A stretch of DNA of 64,000 nt, from assembly GCA_964621615.1 (NCBI GenBank), contig CAZUMW010000008.1, positions 66,727-130,726 of the forward strand, read 5' to 3'. Origin of the DNA: CAZUMW01 sp964621615 (lineage in GTDB: Bacteria; Desulfobacterota; WTBG01; CAIYCZ01; CAIRTM01). Positions within the stretch are counted from its first letter, which is position 1. The number at the start of each line of letters is the position of its first letter. This document shows positions 25,134 through 34,726 of the stretch, one piece after another. Under the pieces are notes generated by a model that saw only the letters and a list, made by a program, of their open reading frames with translations, did not search any database and was not told where the DNA came from. The position numbers and the translations under genes were made by a program.

Positions 25134-26179
25134 TGCGTATCCCCCCGAAGTGCATTAAGCTCTGATTCAAGCTGTTCAACTTTGCGGCCGAGCTCATTGA
25201 TTGTTTTTCTCATCTCCGGCAGTTTCTGAAACACCCGGATCGACTTGAGCCACTGCTTGTGCGGCATGTGGGGCGCTCCTGAAACCACCTGCCCGGCGGG
25301 AATATCAGAAGACGCGGCACCGCGGGCGCCGATAATGACATCATCACCTATCGATATATGCCCCACAGTTGCAGACTGCCCTGCCATGGTAACCCGGTCC
25401 CCGAGCACCGTGCTGCCTGAAATCCCGACCTGTGCAACAAGCACGCTGTCCTCTCCCACAGTGACATTGTGTGCTATGTGGACCAGGTTGTCCGTTTTAG
25501 TACCCCGCTTTATCCACGTTCTGTTCATGGCCGCGCGGTCAATAGTATTGCACGCGCCGATTTCAACATCATCGTCAATCTGAACGATGCCCAACTGAGG
25601 TATTTTATAATACTGCGCCCCGTCCTTTGCAAAGCCGAACCCGTCGCTGCCGATGACCGTACCGGCATGAACAATAACCCGCCGGCCGAGGATGCACCCG
25701 TCGCGCACCGTGACGTTGGGGTGCAGCAGGCAGCCCTCCCCGACGGTCACCCCTTTGCCGATAAAGCAGTGCGGGTACAGCGTCGCTCCGTCACCGATAA
25801 CGCTGCCCTCGCCAATATAAACGAACGGATATACGGTCACCTCACTGCCCAGGATTACGTTTTCCCCGATCCGTGCACTGTCGTCAATGGTGCCGGGCTC
25901 AGGGGGCGGGGGGTAAAAGCTGCGCAGAATTTTCGCATATGCAAGATACGGATTGTCAACCTTCAGTAAATTTGTCTTTTCAGATGATACATCCCCGGAG
26001 CACACCACAGCGGATGCAGCGGTTGTTTCAATATGCGCAGCGTATTTCGGGTTTGCAACAAATGTGATATCCCCAGGACCGGCATGCTCTATGCCCGCAA
26101 TACCTGATATGGCTGTCCCGGGATCGCCCTCGACACGGCCTCCGGTGAGGCGGGCTATTTCTTTAAGCGTTGTCTCCAT
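25130..26179 (-). CDS. lpxD: UDP-3-O-(3-hydroxyacyl)glucosamine N-acyltransferase
   Basis: 349 residues from ATG 26179, with GCAGGG upstream; a TTG at 26200 extends the frame by seven residues. The N-terminal uridine-binding domain (about 1-95, GDITFVANPKYA) is followed by a left-handed beta-helix of hexapeptide repeats to about 300 (VTVYPFVYIGEGSVIGDGATL in parts; NLVHIAHNVTVGED with the catalytic His). A C-terminal coiled helix (LPEMRKTINELGRKVEQLES) ends the protein. It adds the N-linked 3-hydroxyacyl chain to the LpxC product. It overlaps fabZ by 4 bp. Confidence 0.95.
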   Translation of the reverse strand: METTLKEIARLTGGRVEGDPGTAISGIAGIEHAGPGDITFVANPKYAAHIETTAASAVVCSGDVSSEKTNLLKVDNPYLAYAKILRSFYPPPPEPGTIDDSARIGENVILGSEVTVYPFVYIGEGSVIGDGATLYPHCFIGKGVTVGEGCLLHPNVTVRDGCILGRRVIVHAGTVIGSDGFGFAKDGAQYYKIPQLGIVQIDDDVEIGACNTIDRAAMNRTWIKRGTKTDNLVHIAHNVTVGEDSVLVAQVGISGSTVLGDRVTMAGQSATVGHISIGDDVIIGARGAASSDIPAGQVVSGAPHMPHKQWLKSIRVFQKLPEMRKTINELGRKVEQLESELNALRGDTQ

Positions 26180-26266
26180 AACAGAAGCCCTGCTAATCAA
26201 TTGATTCCGCGGACCACACAGCCCTGCTGCACATGAGCTTCGTACCGGCAGTTCGCGGCTGGGCTG

Positions 26267-26812
26267 CTATTGCCCGGATGTGTGCTTTTCATCATAAATC
26301 GCGATAATTTTGTCTGTCAGGTCCAGCGAGCTGTCGGTGTACAGCAAAATGCGCTGGCTTTTTTCAAAAACGATATCAAAACCGTTTTTCTTTCCGTAAT
26401 CCTGCACAATCGGAATGATCTCCTCGAGAATATCGTTGGTGAGCTCAGCCTCTCTGATCTGCAGCTCCGTCTTCGAGTCCTTGACCATGCGCTCATAGTC
26501 GCGCTGGCGGCGCAGCAGGTCTTTTTCCTTGTCGCGCCGCGCGCTGTCTGACAGCATCATGCTTTGTTTCTGCAAAACCTGATCAAGCTTCTCGATTTCC
26601 TCCTTTTCATGGAGAATATCATCTTTGAGCTTTTCCGCCTCTTTGCGAAACTGATCTGTGGCCTCCTTACCCGCCGAGCTTTCTGCAACGACTTTTTGAA
26701 TATCGACATATCCCAGCTTATACTCTTCAGCATGGGAGGCTGCACTCAGAATAGACACCATGCACAGCAAAGCAAAAATATGGGTAAACACATAAGCACA
26801 CCGTTTCTTCAT
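26267..26812 (-). CDS. OmpH/Skp-family periplasmic chaperone
   Basis: 181 residues with a signal peptide (about 1-28, ending in ASHA-EEY) and the family start YKLGYVDIQKVVAES. A long coiled-coil (about 50-140: RKEAEKLKDDILHEKEEIEK) forms the tentacles of the Skp trimer. The C-terminal VQDYGKKNGFDIVFEKSQRILLYTDSSLDLTDKII matches the family (shown in parts). It carries unfolded outer-membrane proteins through the periplasm and sits just downstream of bamA, its usual neighbour. GGAGG precedes the start. Confidence 0.9.
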   Translation of the reverse strand: MKKRCAYVFTHIFALLCMVSILSAASHAEEYKLGYVDIQKVVAESSAGKEATDQFRKEAEKLKDDILHEKEEIEKLDQVLQKQSMMLSDSARRDKEKDLLRRQRDYERMVKDSKTELQIREAELTNDILEEIIPIVQDYGKKNGFDIVFEKSQRILLYTDSSLDLTDKIIAIYDEKHTSGQ

Positions 26813-26847
26813 AAATAGATCCTCCTGATGTTACCGGGTTGTTAAAA

Positions 26848-29586
26848 TTAAAACATTCGCCCCATGGAAAACTCGAAATTGCTCGAGTCCTCGTCATCGC
26901 GCGGGTTAAGGTTCAGCCCCCACACCAGGCGCAGCGGGCCGAACGGCGAGTACCAGTTTATGCCGACGCCCACGCAGTGCCGCATATCGGAGAAGAAGTT
27001 TTCTCCGCTTCCGTACGCATTACCCGTGTCATAAAAAATCATCCCCCGCACGCCGGCTTCTTTCATGAGGGGAAAAAGATACTCAAAGTTGAAAAACAGC
27101 TCCTTTTTGCCGCCCACGACATCCTCGTCATCATGATATCCGCGGCGGGGTATTTCAAATTTCCTGTCCCCGATATATATTTCCCGGGGCCCGCGCGGCC
27201 GGGGCTCGCGGGGGCCGACCGAGCGCACTTCAAACCCGCGCATCGAATCAAGCCCGCCGAGAAAAAACTTTTCTGAAATGGGAATCCGCTCACTGTTGTA
27301 TGGGAATATCTGCCCGATGGTGCCTCTCATAAGAAATGCCGTATCCCACGGCAGCGGAAAATATTTCGCAAGGCTCCCGATGACGGTAATAAACTTGCTG
27401 TCGCCTCCCAGCCCGGCAAGCTCAACCGAAAACGTATTGTACACTCCCTTGCGGGGCTGCCAGCGGTCATCGCGGGAATCTTTTATCAGCGCCGCAGCGA
27501 TGCTGCTCACTGAATTTGACCCCTCCTGGCGCAGAATATCGAGAGCCACATCGTCCTCATCATCCACAATATCGATATCGATCGACTCGAAGCGGTACGT
27601 CAGATACAGGCGGGTGTAATCCCAGTCGCGGAACGGAAAGCTCGTTCGCAGCTTGAAGCCGCTCGAATCACGATCAAAATCCTCATAGGCCCGCTCGATG
27701 TTAAACAGATCAAACCCGAATGCGAGCTCGGTATTTTTATAGCGAGGCTCGGTAAACGATATATTATAATAATTGGAATGCCCGCCCAGCTGTGCCATGA
27801 GATGCACGTTGCGCCCGGTGCCGAACAGATTGCTCTGAGATATCTGGAACATCCCGACCAGATTATCCACCGAGCTGTAGCCCGCCCCGATACTGAATGC
27901 GCCGGTTGGCCGCTCTTTGACTTCAACCCGCAGCCTGACCAGATTGCTCTTCGAGCCGGGCTCGGTATTAATGTTGACCTCTTCAAAAAACCCCAGATTA
28001 TTTATTTCCTGCTTGCTGCGCTTTATTGCCTTTGAGCTGTAAATGGAGCCTTCGCTGACCCGCATTTCCCGGCGTATAACGTTATCTCGCGTTCTGGTGT
28101 TGCCGGTGATCTTTATTTCTTCGATATATATTTTCTCACCTTTATCAATGTCAAACACCAGGTCCACCTCTCTGGCCTCATCCTGGATGTGGGTCAGCGG
28201 GGTAATGTCAGCGTTGGCAAAGCCGTTCTCTGCGTACAGCTCCTTGAGCGCTATCATATCATCGTTGAGCACCTTGCCGTTAAAGGTTTCGCCCGTCGCC
28301 GAGTCAAGGGTGTCCTTGAGCGTCTGCGCATCGAAAATCAGGTCCCCCTTCAAATCAACCGAGCCGACGGTAAACCGGCTGCCCTCATTCACCGTAAAAT
28401 GAACGTGTATGCCGTCGTCTTTAAATTGAACATCAGGCTCTCTCACCTGCGCCTGCAGGAATCCTTTGCTGTAATAATAGGCAACGATCCGGTCCATGTC
28501 CTTTTGAAGCGCTTCATCTCTGAAGACGCCCCTGCCGGTAAAAAGGGAGAGCAGCCAGTGCTTTTCTCTGGTTTCCATTATTCTCTTCAGCTCTTTGTCG
28601 GGCATGGATTCATTTCCCGTAAAGGTTACCTCGGTAACTTTTACGACCGAGCCCTCGGAAATGGCAAAATCAACAGATGCGTAATATTCGTTTATCTCCT
28701 CGATTGAATAGGATACATCAACATTATAATAGCCCTTTTCACGGTATACTTTGCTGATTCTCTCAACATCCCCTTTAATTTTATTGATATCAAGTATTGT
28801 GCGGGGCTTGACTTCCATCACCTTGCGGATATCCTCGAGCTTGATTTTCTGATTGCCCTTGATCTGTATAGCGCGGATCATGGGCTTCTCCTGAACGGTG
28901 AACACTATGTGCTTCCCCGCATCCGTATCCGTGCTGGAAATCTGAATATCTTCAAAATATCCCATCTGGTAAATGCTTTTCAGGTCTTCCTGAAGCACTG
29001 CCGGCGAAAAAACATCGCCCGGCTTTGTCTGTATGGCATACAGCACGGCGTCATCCTCAATAAACCGGTTGCCCTTTACTTCAACGTCCGCAACCATCTG
29101 CTTGTCGAGAATAGCAAAATTAAGCCGGCGCGCAAAATCCTGGAGCTTATAGGGTATGCCGGCAAGCTCCTCTGCTGTTATAGACAGCCGGCGAGGAGAG
29201 CCTGTACCCGTTATAGGCAGTATCATGACATCAAGGCTGTACTTTTTCCCGATTTGGGTGAGCGTGCCGGCGATCATAAAATCGGCCCGAAGCTTTTTGC
29301 CCATAACAACGGCTTTTTCCTCATCAAGGGCGTCCCAGCCGAAGCGCTCGATTATAAGATTCATCTCGGCGCTTGATATGGTTTTGATTTCACCGTCAGC
29401 GTCAAGGCGCGTTAAAAGCATATGCTGAACAGCGCTGCCCATAAAGCCGATATCATCCGAGCTGTACACGATAACCGGCAGAATGCCGACGCGCACCTCT
29501 GCTGCGCACGGAACCGGCACCGCAGCAGCCGCGCAGCACAGGAAAGCAGCAAACACAAACACCTTTCTGAAATATTTAAAAAGCAT
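26848..29586 (-). CDS. bamA: Outer-membrane protein assembly factor BamA with additional N-terminal domain
   Basis: 912 residues from ATG 29586. A signal peptide (about 1-29) is followed by an extra domain (about 30-160: VRVGILPVIVYSSDD, LLTRLDADGEIKTIS, ADFMIAGTLTQIGKKYSLDV) that resembles TolB-N/FlgO-like folds. Five POTRA repeats come next (about 163-560; e.g. VKGNRFIEDDAV, IKGNQKIKLEDI, FTGNESMPDKEL, ITGNTRTRDNVI). The 16-strand barrel follows with the loop-6 motif MRGFEVRS and ends in FEFSMGRMF, a beta-signal with terminal Phe. It inserts beta-barrel proteins into the outer membrane. It is longer than most BamA (about 750-810) because of the extra domain. Confidence 0.94.
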   Translation of the reverse strand: MLFKYFRKVFVFAAFLCCAAAAVPVPCAAEVRVGILPVIVYSSDDIGFMGSAVQHMLLTRLDADGEIKTISSAEMNLIIERFGWDALDEEKAVVMGKKLRADFMIAGTLTQIGKKYSLDVMILPITGTGSPRRLSITAEELAGIPYKLQDFARRLNFAILDKQMVADVEVKGNRFIEDDAVLYAIQTKPGDVFSPAVLQEDLKSIYQMGYFEDIQISSTDTDAGKHIVFTVQEKPMIRAIQIKGNQKIKLEDIRKVMEVKPRTILDINKIKGDVERISKVYREKGYYNVDVSYSIEEINEYYASVDFAISEGSVVKVTEVTFTGNESMPDKELKRIMETREKHWLLSLFTGRGVFRDEALQKDMDRIVAYYYSKGFLQAQVREPDVQFKDDGIHVHFTVNEGSRFTVGSVDLKGDLIFDAQTLKDTLDSATGETFNGKVLNDDMIALKELYAENGFANADITPLTHIQDEAREVDLVFDIDKGEKIYIEEIKITGNTRTRDNVIRREMRVSEGSIYSSKAIKRSKQEINNLGFFEEVNINTEPGSKSNLVRLRVEVKERPTGAFSIGAGYSSVDNLVGMFQISQSNLFGTGRNVHLMAQLGGHSNYYNISFTEPRYKNTELAFGFDLFNIERAYEDFDRDSSGFKLRTSFPFRDWDYTRLYLTYRFESIDIDIVDDEDDVALDILRQEGSNSVSSIAAALIKDSRDDRWQPRKGVYNTFSVELAGLGGDSKFITVIGSLAKYFPLPWDTAFLMRGTIGQIFPYNSERIPISEKFFLGGLDSMRGFEVRSVGPREPRPRGPREIYIGDRKFEIPRRGYHDDEDVVGGKKELFFNFEYLFPLMKEAGVRGMIFYDTGNAYGSGENFFSDMRHCVGVGINWYSPFGPLRLVWGLNLNPRDDEDSSNFEFSMGRMF

Positions 29587-29597
29587 AATCACAAGCT

Positions 29598-30305
29598 CTA
29601 TACAAGCTCTCCGTCAACCAGCGTAATGCAGCGCTGCATTTTACCGGCGTATTGCTCGTTATGCGTGACAACAATCAGCGTCATGCCCATTTCGCTGTTT
29701 ACCGACATAAGCAGATTAAACACCTCTTCCCCGGTGTGAGTATCAAGGTTGCCGGTGGGCTCGTCGGCGAGCACGATTTCAGGGCGCATAACCAGCGCCC
29801 TGGCGACGGCTACCCGCTGCTGCTCGCCTCCGGAAAGCTCGCCCGGCTTATGGGACAAGCGACGGGCAAGGCCCATCCGGTCAAGCAGATCAGCCGCGCG
29901 GCGGCGTGCGGCAGCATAATGCTCACCTGCAATAAGCGACGGCATCAGCGCATTTTCCAGCGCTGTAAACTCGGGGAGCAAATGATGAAACTGAAAAATG
30001 AACCCCAGCTTGCGGTTTCGAAAACCCGCAAGCCACTTCCGGCTGTTGGCAAACAGATTTTCCCCCCGATACAGAACCTCTCCGGATGTCGGGCGGTCGA
30101 GCGTCCCCAGAATGTGCAGAAGCGTGCTTTTGCCGGCTCCGCTCGGGCCCACAATAGCGATCTGCTCTCCGCTTCGAATATCAAGGTTAACATGCTTAAG
30201 GACCCTGGTCTCCGCTGTTCTGCGCACATAGGTCTTTTCAAGCCGGGCAGCCCGAACAAGCATCCCTGCGTCTTGTTTAGCCGCCGCTGCATGGTTTTCA
30301 CTCAT
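29598..30305 (-). CDS. lolD: Lipoprotein-releasing system ATP-binding protein
   Basis: 235 residues of an ABC ATPase: Walker A VGPSGAGKSTLLH, Q-loop FIFQFHHLLPEFTALEN (the FHHLLPEFTALEN form is characteristic of LolD), signature LSGGEQQRVAVARAL, Walker B IVLADEPTGNLD and the H-loop VVTHNEQYA. With LolC/E it extracts lipoproteins from the inner membrane for transfer to LolA. It overlaps lolC by 8 bp and lies 11 bp before bamA. Confidence 0.94.
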   Translation of the reverse strand: MSENHAAAAKQDAGMLVRAARLEKTYVRRTAETRVLKHVNLDIRSGEQIAIVGPSGAGKSTLLHILGTLDRPTSGEVLYRGENLFANSRKWLAGFRNRKLGFIFQFHHLLPEFTALENALMPSLIAGEHYAAARRRAADLLDRMGLARRLSHKPGELSGGEQQRVAVARALVMRPEIVLADEPTGNLDTHTGEEVFNLLMSVNSEMGMTLIVVTHNEQYAGKMQRCITLVDGELV

Positions 30306-31548
30306 ACCGGAGAGCCTCCACAGGATCCATGCGCGCGGCCTGTGCCGACGGGTACACGGTTGCGAGAAAGCTTATTGCCACAGCGCAGAAGCCGACCCAG
30401 AACGTGTCCCAGAACTGCATTTTCACACTCAATGACGCAATATAATAAACATCCTTTGAAAGCGCAACAATTTGATACGTGTTTTGCAGATAGGCAAGCG
30501 CGGTTCCCCCGGCGATGCCGAGCACCGTGCCGGTACAGCCGATAACCAGCCCCTGCAGCATAAAAATCTTCAGAAGCGAGCCGGATGTTGCGCCCATTGA
30601 CTTCAGGATAGCAATTTCACGGTTTTTGTCGTTTACCATCATGATAAGGGTTGCAACAATGCTGAAAGCGGCAACAATAATAATCAGGATGAGGATAACG
30701 AACATTGCTGTTTTTTCGAGCTTGAGCGCCGAATAAAGGTTCCGGTGCATCTGCTTCCAGTCACGAACGCTGTATCCGCTTCCCAGCACCGCCTGAATAT
30801 CGCGCACCACGTGTTCGGTATCGAAAATATCCTGGACCTTGACTTCCACACCCGTAACCGCATCGCCCATTTTCAGAAACGACTGAGCGGTGTTAATACC
30901 CACATAGGCGATCCCGGTATCATATTCATACATGCCTGACTCAAAAATGCCCGCAACCCGGAACTTTTTCCACCGGGGCACCATCCCCGCGGGCGATAAA
31001 AGCCCCGAAGGGGAAATGACCGTCAGCGCTGCCCCGGGATACACGCCCAGTATCTGGGCAAGCTCTTTTCCGATGATGATGCCCGGATTGGCGGTTTCTT
31101 TTTTATCGGCCCCGTCCGGCCGGAGCGCGTCCAGGTTTCCTTCAACAAGGGTATCGCCGATATCAATAACGCGCGGCGCGGTATCGACATCGAGCCCCCT
31201 GAGCACCGCACCCGAAACGCGGCTGCCTGAGGAAAGCATGACCTGGCTGAGAATAAAAGGCGTTGAGGCAGCCACATCCGGCACGGCATCGATCTGACGC
31301 CGGACGTCGCGATAGCTGCTCATGTTGGACCCGAATCGGGTGATGACGATATGCGAGTTGGTGCCGAGAATCTTCTCGCGCAAGTCATCGGCGAATCCTG
31401 TCATGACCCCCAGCACTAAAATGAGCGCCATGACCCCTATAGCCACACCGGCAACAGAAATAAGCGTGATAATTGAAATAAAAGACTGCTTTTTCTTTGC
31501 GCGCAGATATCTGAGCGCTATTATGATTTCATAGGGAAGCTGCATCAT
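30298..31548 (-). CDS. lolC: Lipoprotein-releasing ABC transporter permease (LolC/E type)
   Basis: 416 residues. An N-terminal helix (about 22-50) follows the conserved YEIIIALRYLRAKKKQSFISI (in part). A large periplasmic domain (about 50-270) is followed by three C-terminal helices (about 277-300, 325-350, 380-402) of the FtsX/MacB type. NREIAILKSMGAT is the cytoplasmic coupling helix for LolD. Only one permease gene is present in the cluster, so the complex is probably a homodimeric LolF-like or LolC2D2 form, as in many non-enteric bacteria. Confidence 0.9.
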   Translation of the reverse strand: MMQLPYEIIIALRYLRAKKKQSFISIITLISVAGVAIGVMALILVLGVMTGFADDLREKILGTNSHIVITRFGSNMSSYRDVRRQIDAVPDVAASTPFILSQVMLSSGSRVSGAVLRGLDVDTAPRVIDIGDTLVEGNLDALRPDGADKKETANPGIIIGKELAQILGVYPGAALTVISPSGLLSPAGMVPRWKKFRVAGIFESGMYEYDTGIAYVGINTAQSFLKMGDAVTGVEVKVQDIFDTEHVVRDIQAVLGSGYSVRDWKQMHRNLYSALKLEKTAMFVILILIIIVAAFSIVATLIMMVNDKNREIAILKSMGATSGSLLKIFMLQGLVIGCTGTVLGIAGGTALAYLQNTYQIVALSKDVYYIASLSVKMQFWDTFWVGFCAVAISFLATVYPSAQAARMDPVEALRYE

Positions 31549-31557
31549 AATGCCGTA

Positions 31558-33042
31558 TCAGGACCTTTCGGACCGTAGGAGCGGGAAAAGAATCACATCC
31601 CTGATTGACGGTGAATCGGTAAGCAGCATAACCAGGCGGTCAACGCCTATCCCCTCGCCCGCTGCAGGCGGCATTCCATATTCAAGTGCCCGGATAAAAT
31701 CCTCGTCTATTTCAGCCGGCGCTCCCGTGCGCTGGTGCTTTTCCTGCGCCTGGCGCGAGAACCGCGCCCGCTGATCCTCCGGATCTGTGAGCTCGGAGAA
31801 GGCATTGGCGATTTCCCTGCCTGCAATATAGAGCTCAAACCGGTCAGTCACGCTCTGATCCGTTTCACACGCTCTGGCAAGCGGCGACACCTCAACGGGA
31901 AAATGAGTGATGAACGTGGGCTGAATCAAATGCGGCTCGGCAACATGCTCAAAAATTTCCGTTACCACCTCGCCAAGAGACTCCTTGCCGGTCAATTCGA
32001 TACCGAGATCCCGGGCGCGGCTTTGGGCTGCAGGGAGGCTGCCAAGATCTTCAGGTGGTATCTGCCCGTAGCGGGAAGCAGCCTCTTTGAGGGTCATCCG
32101 GCTCCACGGCGGGGCCAGATCAAGCTCGTGCCCCTGATATACAACGCGGGTCTTACCGGTAAGCTCAGCGCACAGACCGGAAATCATCTGTTCGGTAACA
32201 TCCATAAAGTCTACAAACGTCGCATAGGCCTGGTAGAACTCGACCATGGTAAACTCAGGGTTGTGCTGCGTGGAAACACCCTCGTTTCTGAAATTGCGGT
32301 TTATTTCAAATACACGCTCAAATCCTCCCACAAGGAGCCGCTTCAGATACAGCTCCGGCGCAATGCGCAGATACAGATCGATGTCAAGTGCGTTGTGGTG
32401 CGTCTTGAACGGTTCGGCGGCCGCTCCACCGGGGATATGATGCATCATCGGCGTTTCCACTTCATAAAAGTCCCGGTCAGAAAGAAAATTGCGTATAAAC
32501 GAGATTATCCGTGATCTGATCTGAAAAGCCGATCTGACGCTTTCATTTACAATCAGGTCAAGATAGCGCTGGCGATACCGCGTTTCAGTATCCTGAAGCC
32601 CGTGCCATTTTTCCGGAAGCGGACGCATTGCCTTGGTAAGCAGCGCGAAGGAATCTGCGAGAATGGTCAGCTCGTCAGACTTTGTAACGAAAGCCCGCCC
32701 GGACACGCCCACGATGTCACCAACGTCAGCTTTCCTGAAAACGGCGTAGCTGTCGCTGCCCACCTTGTTTTTCTGAATATATATCTGGATGCGCCCGGTT
32801 CTGTCCTGAACATGGAAAAAAGAGGCTTTGCCGAAATTTCTGAGCGACACTATCCGTCCCGCAACAGAAAAAGCCTCCTCACATTGCTCCACCTGCTCTT
32901 TTGTCTGGCCGCGGAACCGCTCCCGGACAGGTCCGGCTGTGTCATCCGGAGTGAAATTGTTCGCAAATGGGTTTACCCCTTCCGCGCGCAATGCGCCAAT
33001 CTTTTGAAGCCGCTGCTCAAAAAAAGTGTTTTTCTGCGTCAT
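31558..33042 (-). CDS. lysS: Lysyl-tRNA synthetase, class II
   Basis: 494 residues. The N-terminal OB-fold anticodon-binding domain (about 55-150: VAGRIVSLRNFGKASFFHV in part) is followed by the class II catalytic core: motif 1 region RSRIISFIRNFLSDRDFYEVETPMM (in part), motif 2 FRNEGVSTQHNPEFT, motif 3 GEGIGVDRLVMLL. It charges tRNA-Lys in the cytosol. It is the first gene of the minus-strand envelope cluster, 9 bp before lolC, an arrangement typical of deltaproteobacteria. Confidence 0.96.
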   Translation of the reverse strand: MTQKNTFFEQRLQKIGALRAEGVNPFANNFTPDDTAGPVRERFRGQTKEQVEQCEEAFSVAGRIVSLRNFGKASFFHVQDRTGRIQIYIQKNKVGSDSYAVFRKADVGDIVGVSGRAFVTKSDELTILADSFALLTKAMRPLPEKWHGLQDTETRYRQRYLDLIVNESVRSAFQIRSRIISFIRNFLSDRDFYEVETPMMHHIPGGAAAEPFKTHHNALDIDLYLRIAPELYLKRLLVGGFERVFEINRNFRNEGVSTQHNPEFTMVEFYQAYATFVDFMDVTEQMISGLCAELTGKTRVVYQGHELDLAPPWSRMTLKEAASRYGQIPPEDLGSLPAAQSRARDLGIELTGKESLGEVVTEIFEHVAEPHLIQPTFITHFPVEVSPLARACETDQSVTDRFELYIAGREIANAFSELTDPEDQRARFSRQAQEKHQRTGAPAEIDEDFIRALEYGMPPAAGEGIGVDRLVMLLTDSPSIRDVILFPLLRSERS

Positions 33043-33376
33043 AGCTCCTCGCGCTTACGTATTGCTGCCCTCCATGCATCACTCCTGCCAACAAAGCCGC
33101 CCCGCAGAGGTCCGCCGGAATTCTCCGCAGCCCCTTAAGGCTCGGCTGCCGGTACGGTTCAGACAGCACAATCCACCAAAAAGCAGCACAATAACTTACC
33201 TTTTCCATTTAGTCAAGTAAAAGCGGCATATCTGCGGACCCCTGCACACAGCGGAGGTATTTTTTACTTAATCTTCTGTTAAATATATGCTAAGAAAGTG
33301 GGATATTTAATTTAACATGAGCGGCCCGCTTAATGGAACCCCTATCGAACGTACAACCGTCAAAGGAGTTATCCCC
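33043..33376. other. 334-bp divergent promoter region of lysS and the PNPOx-like gene
   Basis: No convincing gene. On the plus strand an AT-rich stretch at 33258-33320 (TTACTT, 16 bases, TATGCT) may hold the promoter of the downstream gene. The minus strand should hold the lysS promoter, but no clear consensus was seen. Confidence 0.4.
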
Positions 33377-33799
33377 ATGAAAAAGGAAGCATTGAGAAAG
33401 ACCATCCGTGAATTTGCAGGAACCTATGAATATTCCAATCTTCTGACGATCGATGATGCAGGGCATCCCAAAGGAAGAATGATGGAAAACACCCCTGTCG
33501 GCGATGACCTCGTCTTCTGGTTCGCAACGTTTGCGCAGTCAGACAAGGTTCGGGAAATCAAAAACAACGAAAAAGCCGGCGTTTTTCTGTACAGGCCCTC
33601 GGACCATAGCAGCATTTCAGTGCGCGGACGCGCTGAAATTGTAACAGACGACTCTATTAAAAGTAAAAAATGGCAGGACAAGTGGACCAAATTCTGGAAG
33701 AGCCCTGAAGATCCGGCCTATACATTGATAAAAGTCATTCCCGATCAGATCATCTATCTTGATTTTCCGAATCATCAGAAGGAAACGCTTGATCTGTAG
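33377..33799 (+). CDS. Pyridoxamine 5'-phosphate oxidase-like (split beta-barrel) protein
   Basis: 140 residues from ATG 33377, preceded by AAAGGAG; the frame is open to ATG 33317, which has no such site. The split-barrel FMN-binding fold is indicated by NLLTIDDAGHPKGRMM, LVFWFATFAQSDKVREIKNN (in part) and SSISVRGRAEIVTDD, then KFWKSPEDPAYTLIKV. Similar proteins bind FMN, heme or F420; general-stress GsgA-like members are closest in shape. The substrate is unknown. It is a single gene between two operons. Confidence 0.8.
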   Translation: MKKEALRKTIREFAGTYEYSNLLTIDDAGHPKGRMMENTPVGDDLVFWFATFAQSDKVREIKNNEKAGVFLYRPSDHSSISVRGRAEIVTDDSIKSKKWQDKWTKFWKSPEDPAYTLIKVIPDQIIYLDFPNHQKETLDL

Positions 33800-33854
33800 C
33801 ACCCGAAAAAGGTTGCATCCTTTTGCATTCAATGCTAAAATTTATGGATTTTAA

Positions 33855-33882
33855 TTGACAAAGTTTTTTTTCTATATATACT
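33855..33882 (+). promoter_or_regulatory. Promoter of the yceD-rpmF-fab operon
   Basis: A perfect TTGACA (33855-33860), 16-base spacer of mostly T, and TATACT (33877-33882), 24 bp before the yceD start. It is one of the best sigma-70 matches in the window. Confidence 0.75.
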
Positions 33883-33906
33883 ACCATCTTTCATTTTTCA
33901 GATGTT

Positions 33907-34458
33907 ATGACAGAGCTTTATTCTGTCAGCGTAAACGATATCCCCCCTGAGGGGTTGCGCGCAACCACACAATGGAGTATCGGTACCGTTGAACGCCTTC
34001 TCAGCGAAGCCGCACCGGACATAAGCAGTGTCTGCACACCGCTTGAGCTTGTGCTGAGCTTCGCTCCTTCTCAGGCAAAAATTGTGCTGGAGGGAGCCTG
34101 CCGGGGGGGGTTCGAGCTCATGTGCGTACGGTGCCTGGAGGCGTTTCCGTTTGATGTGGATGCAGCGTTTCAGTATGTCTTATGGCCTCAATCCAGCGAG
34201 CGGATTGCAAAAGAAAAGCATCTTCATCACGACGAGCTTGAGATTGTTTACTTTGAAGGGGATCACATCGATCTGCCGCCGCTCGCAAGAGAGCAATTGT
34301 TTCTGAATTTTCCGCAGCACCCCCATTGCAGCGAAAAATGCCGCGGGCTGTGCCCTGCATGCGGCACAAATCTTAACAAAAATCAGTGCAGTTGCGGCGC
34401 TGCGGGGGACAATGCGGAATCCCCTTTTTCTATATTGCAGCGCCTAAAAAAACAATAA
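33907..34458 (+). CDS. YceD/DUF177 family protein
   Basis: 183 residues. The core of DUF177 is visible: GACRGGFELMCVRCLEAFPF (in part; CVRC near 75-78), the acidic segment LHHDELEIVYFEGDHIDLPPLAREQLFLNFP (in parts), and the C-terminal zinc-like site KCRGLCPACGTNLNKNQCSCG. In Escherichia coli YceD influences 23S rRNA processing, and the gene nearly always precedes rpmF, as here (25 bp). Confidence 0.88.
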   Translation: MTELYSVSVNDIPPEGLRATTQWSIGTVERLLSEAAPDISSVCTPLELVLSFAPSQAKIVLEGACRGGFELMCVRCLEAFPFDVDAAFQYVLWPQSSERIAKEKHLHHDELEIVYFEGDHIDLPPLAREQLFLNFPQHPHCSEKCRGLCPACGTNLNKNQCSCGAAGDNAESPFSILQRLKKQ

Positions 34459-34483
34459 TTTCCAAAAGCGAGGTAATACCATC

Positions 34484-34666
34484 ATGGCAGTACCGACAAA
34501 AAAAACATCCCGGTCACGAAAAGGCAGCCGCAGAGCTCATGACGGGCTGAAAGCGCCGGGGCTTTGCGTGTGCCCTCAGTGCAATGAGCCCAAGCGCCCG
34601 CATCACGTCTGCCCGAAGTGCGGTTATTACAAAAGCAAAGAGGTTATTTCCGTTTCAGCAGAGTAG
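34484..34666 (+). CDS. rpmF: 50S ribosomal protein L32
   Basis: 60 residues, the normal size. MAVPTKKTSRSRKGSRRAHD is the conserved N-terminus, and CPQCNEPKRPHHVCPKCGYY carries the four zinc-binding cysteines, so this is the zinc-containing (C+) form. It lies between yceD and fabH. The gene plsX, often found right after rpmF, is absent. Confidence 0.97.
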   Translation: MAVPTKKTSRSRKGSRRAHDGLKAPGLCVCPQCNEPKRPHHVCPKCGYYKSKEVISVSAE

Positions 34667-34726
34667 CGCCTCCGGCGCAGGTCCGGAAACCGGCTGCCAA
34701 TCCGCACACAGGGGAATACGACGACA

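Noticed and set aside
28189..28707. 172-codon plus-strand ORF inside bamA
   Set aside because: A shadow of bamA on the opposite strand with basic low-quality composition and no start signal.
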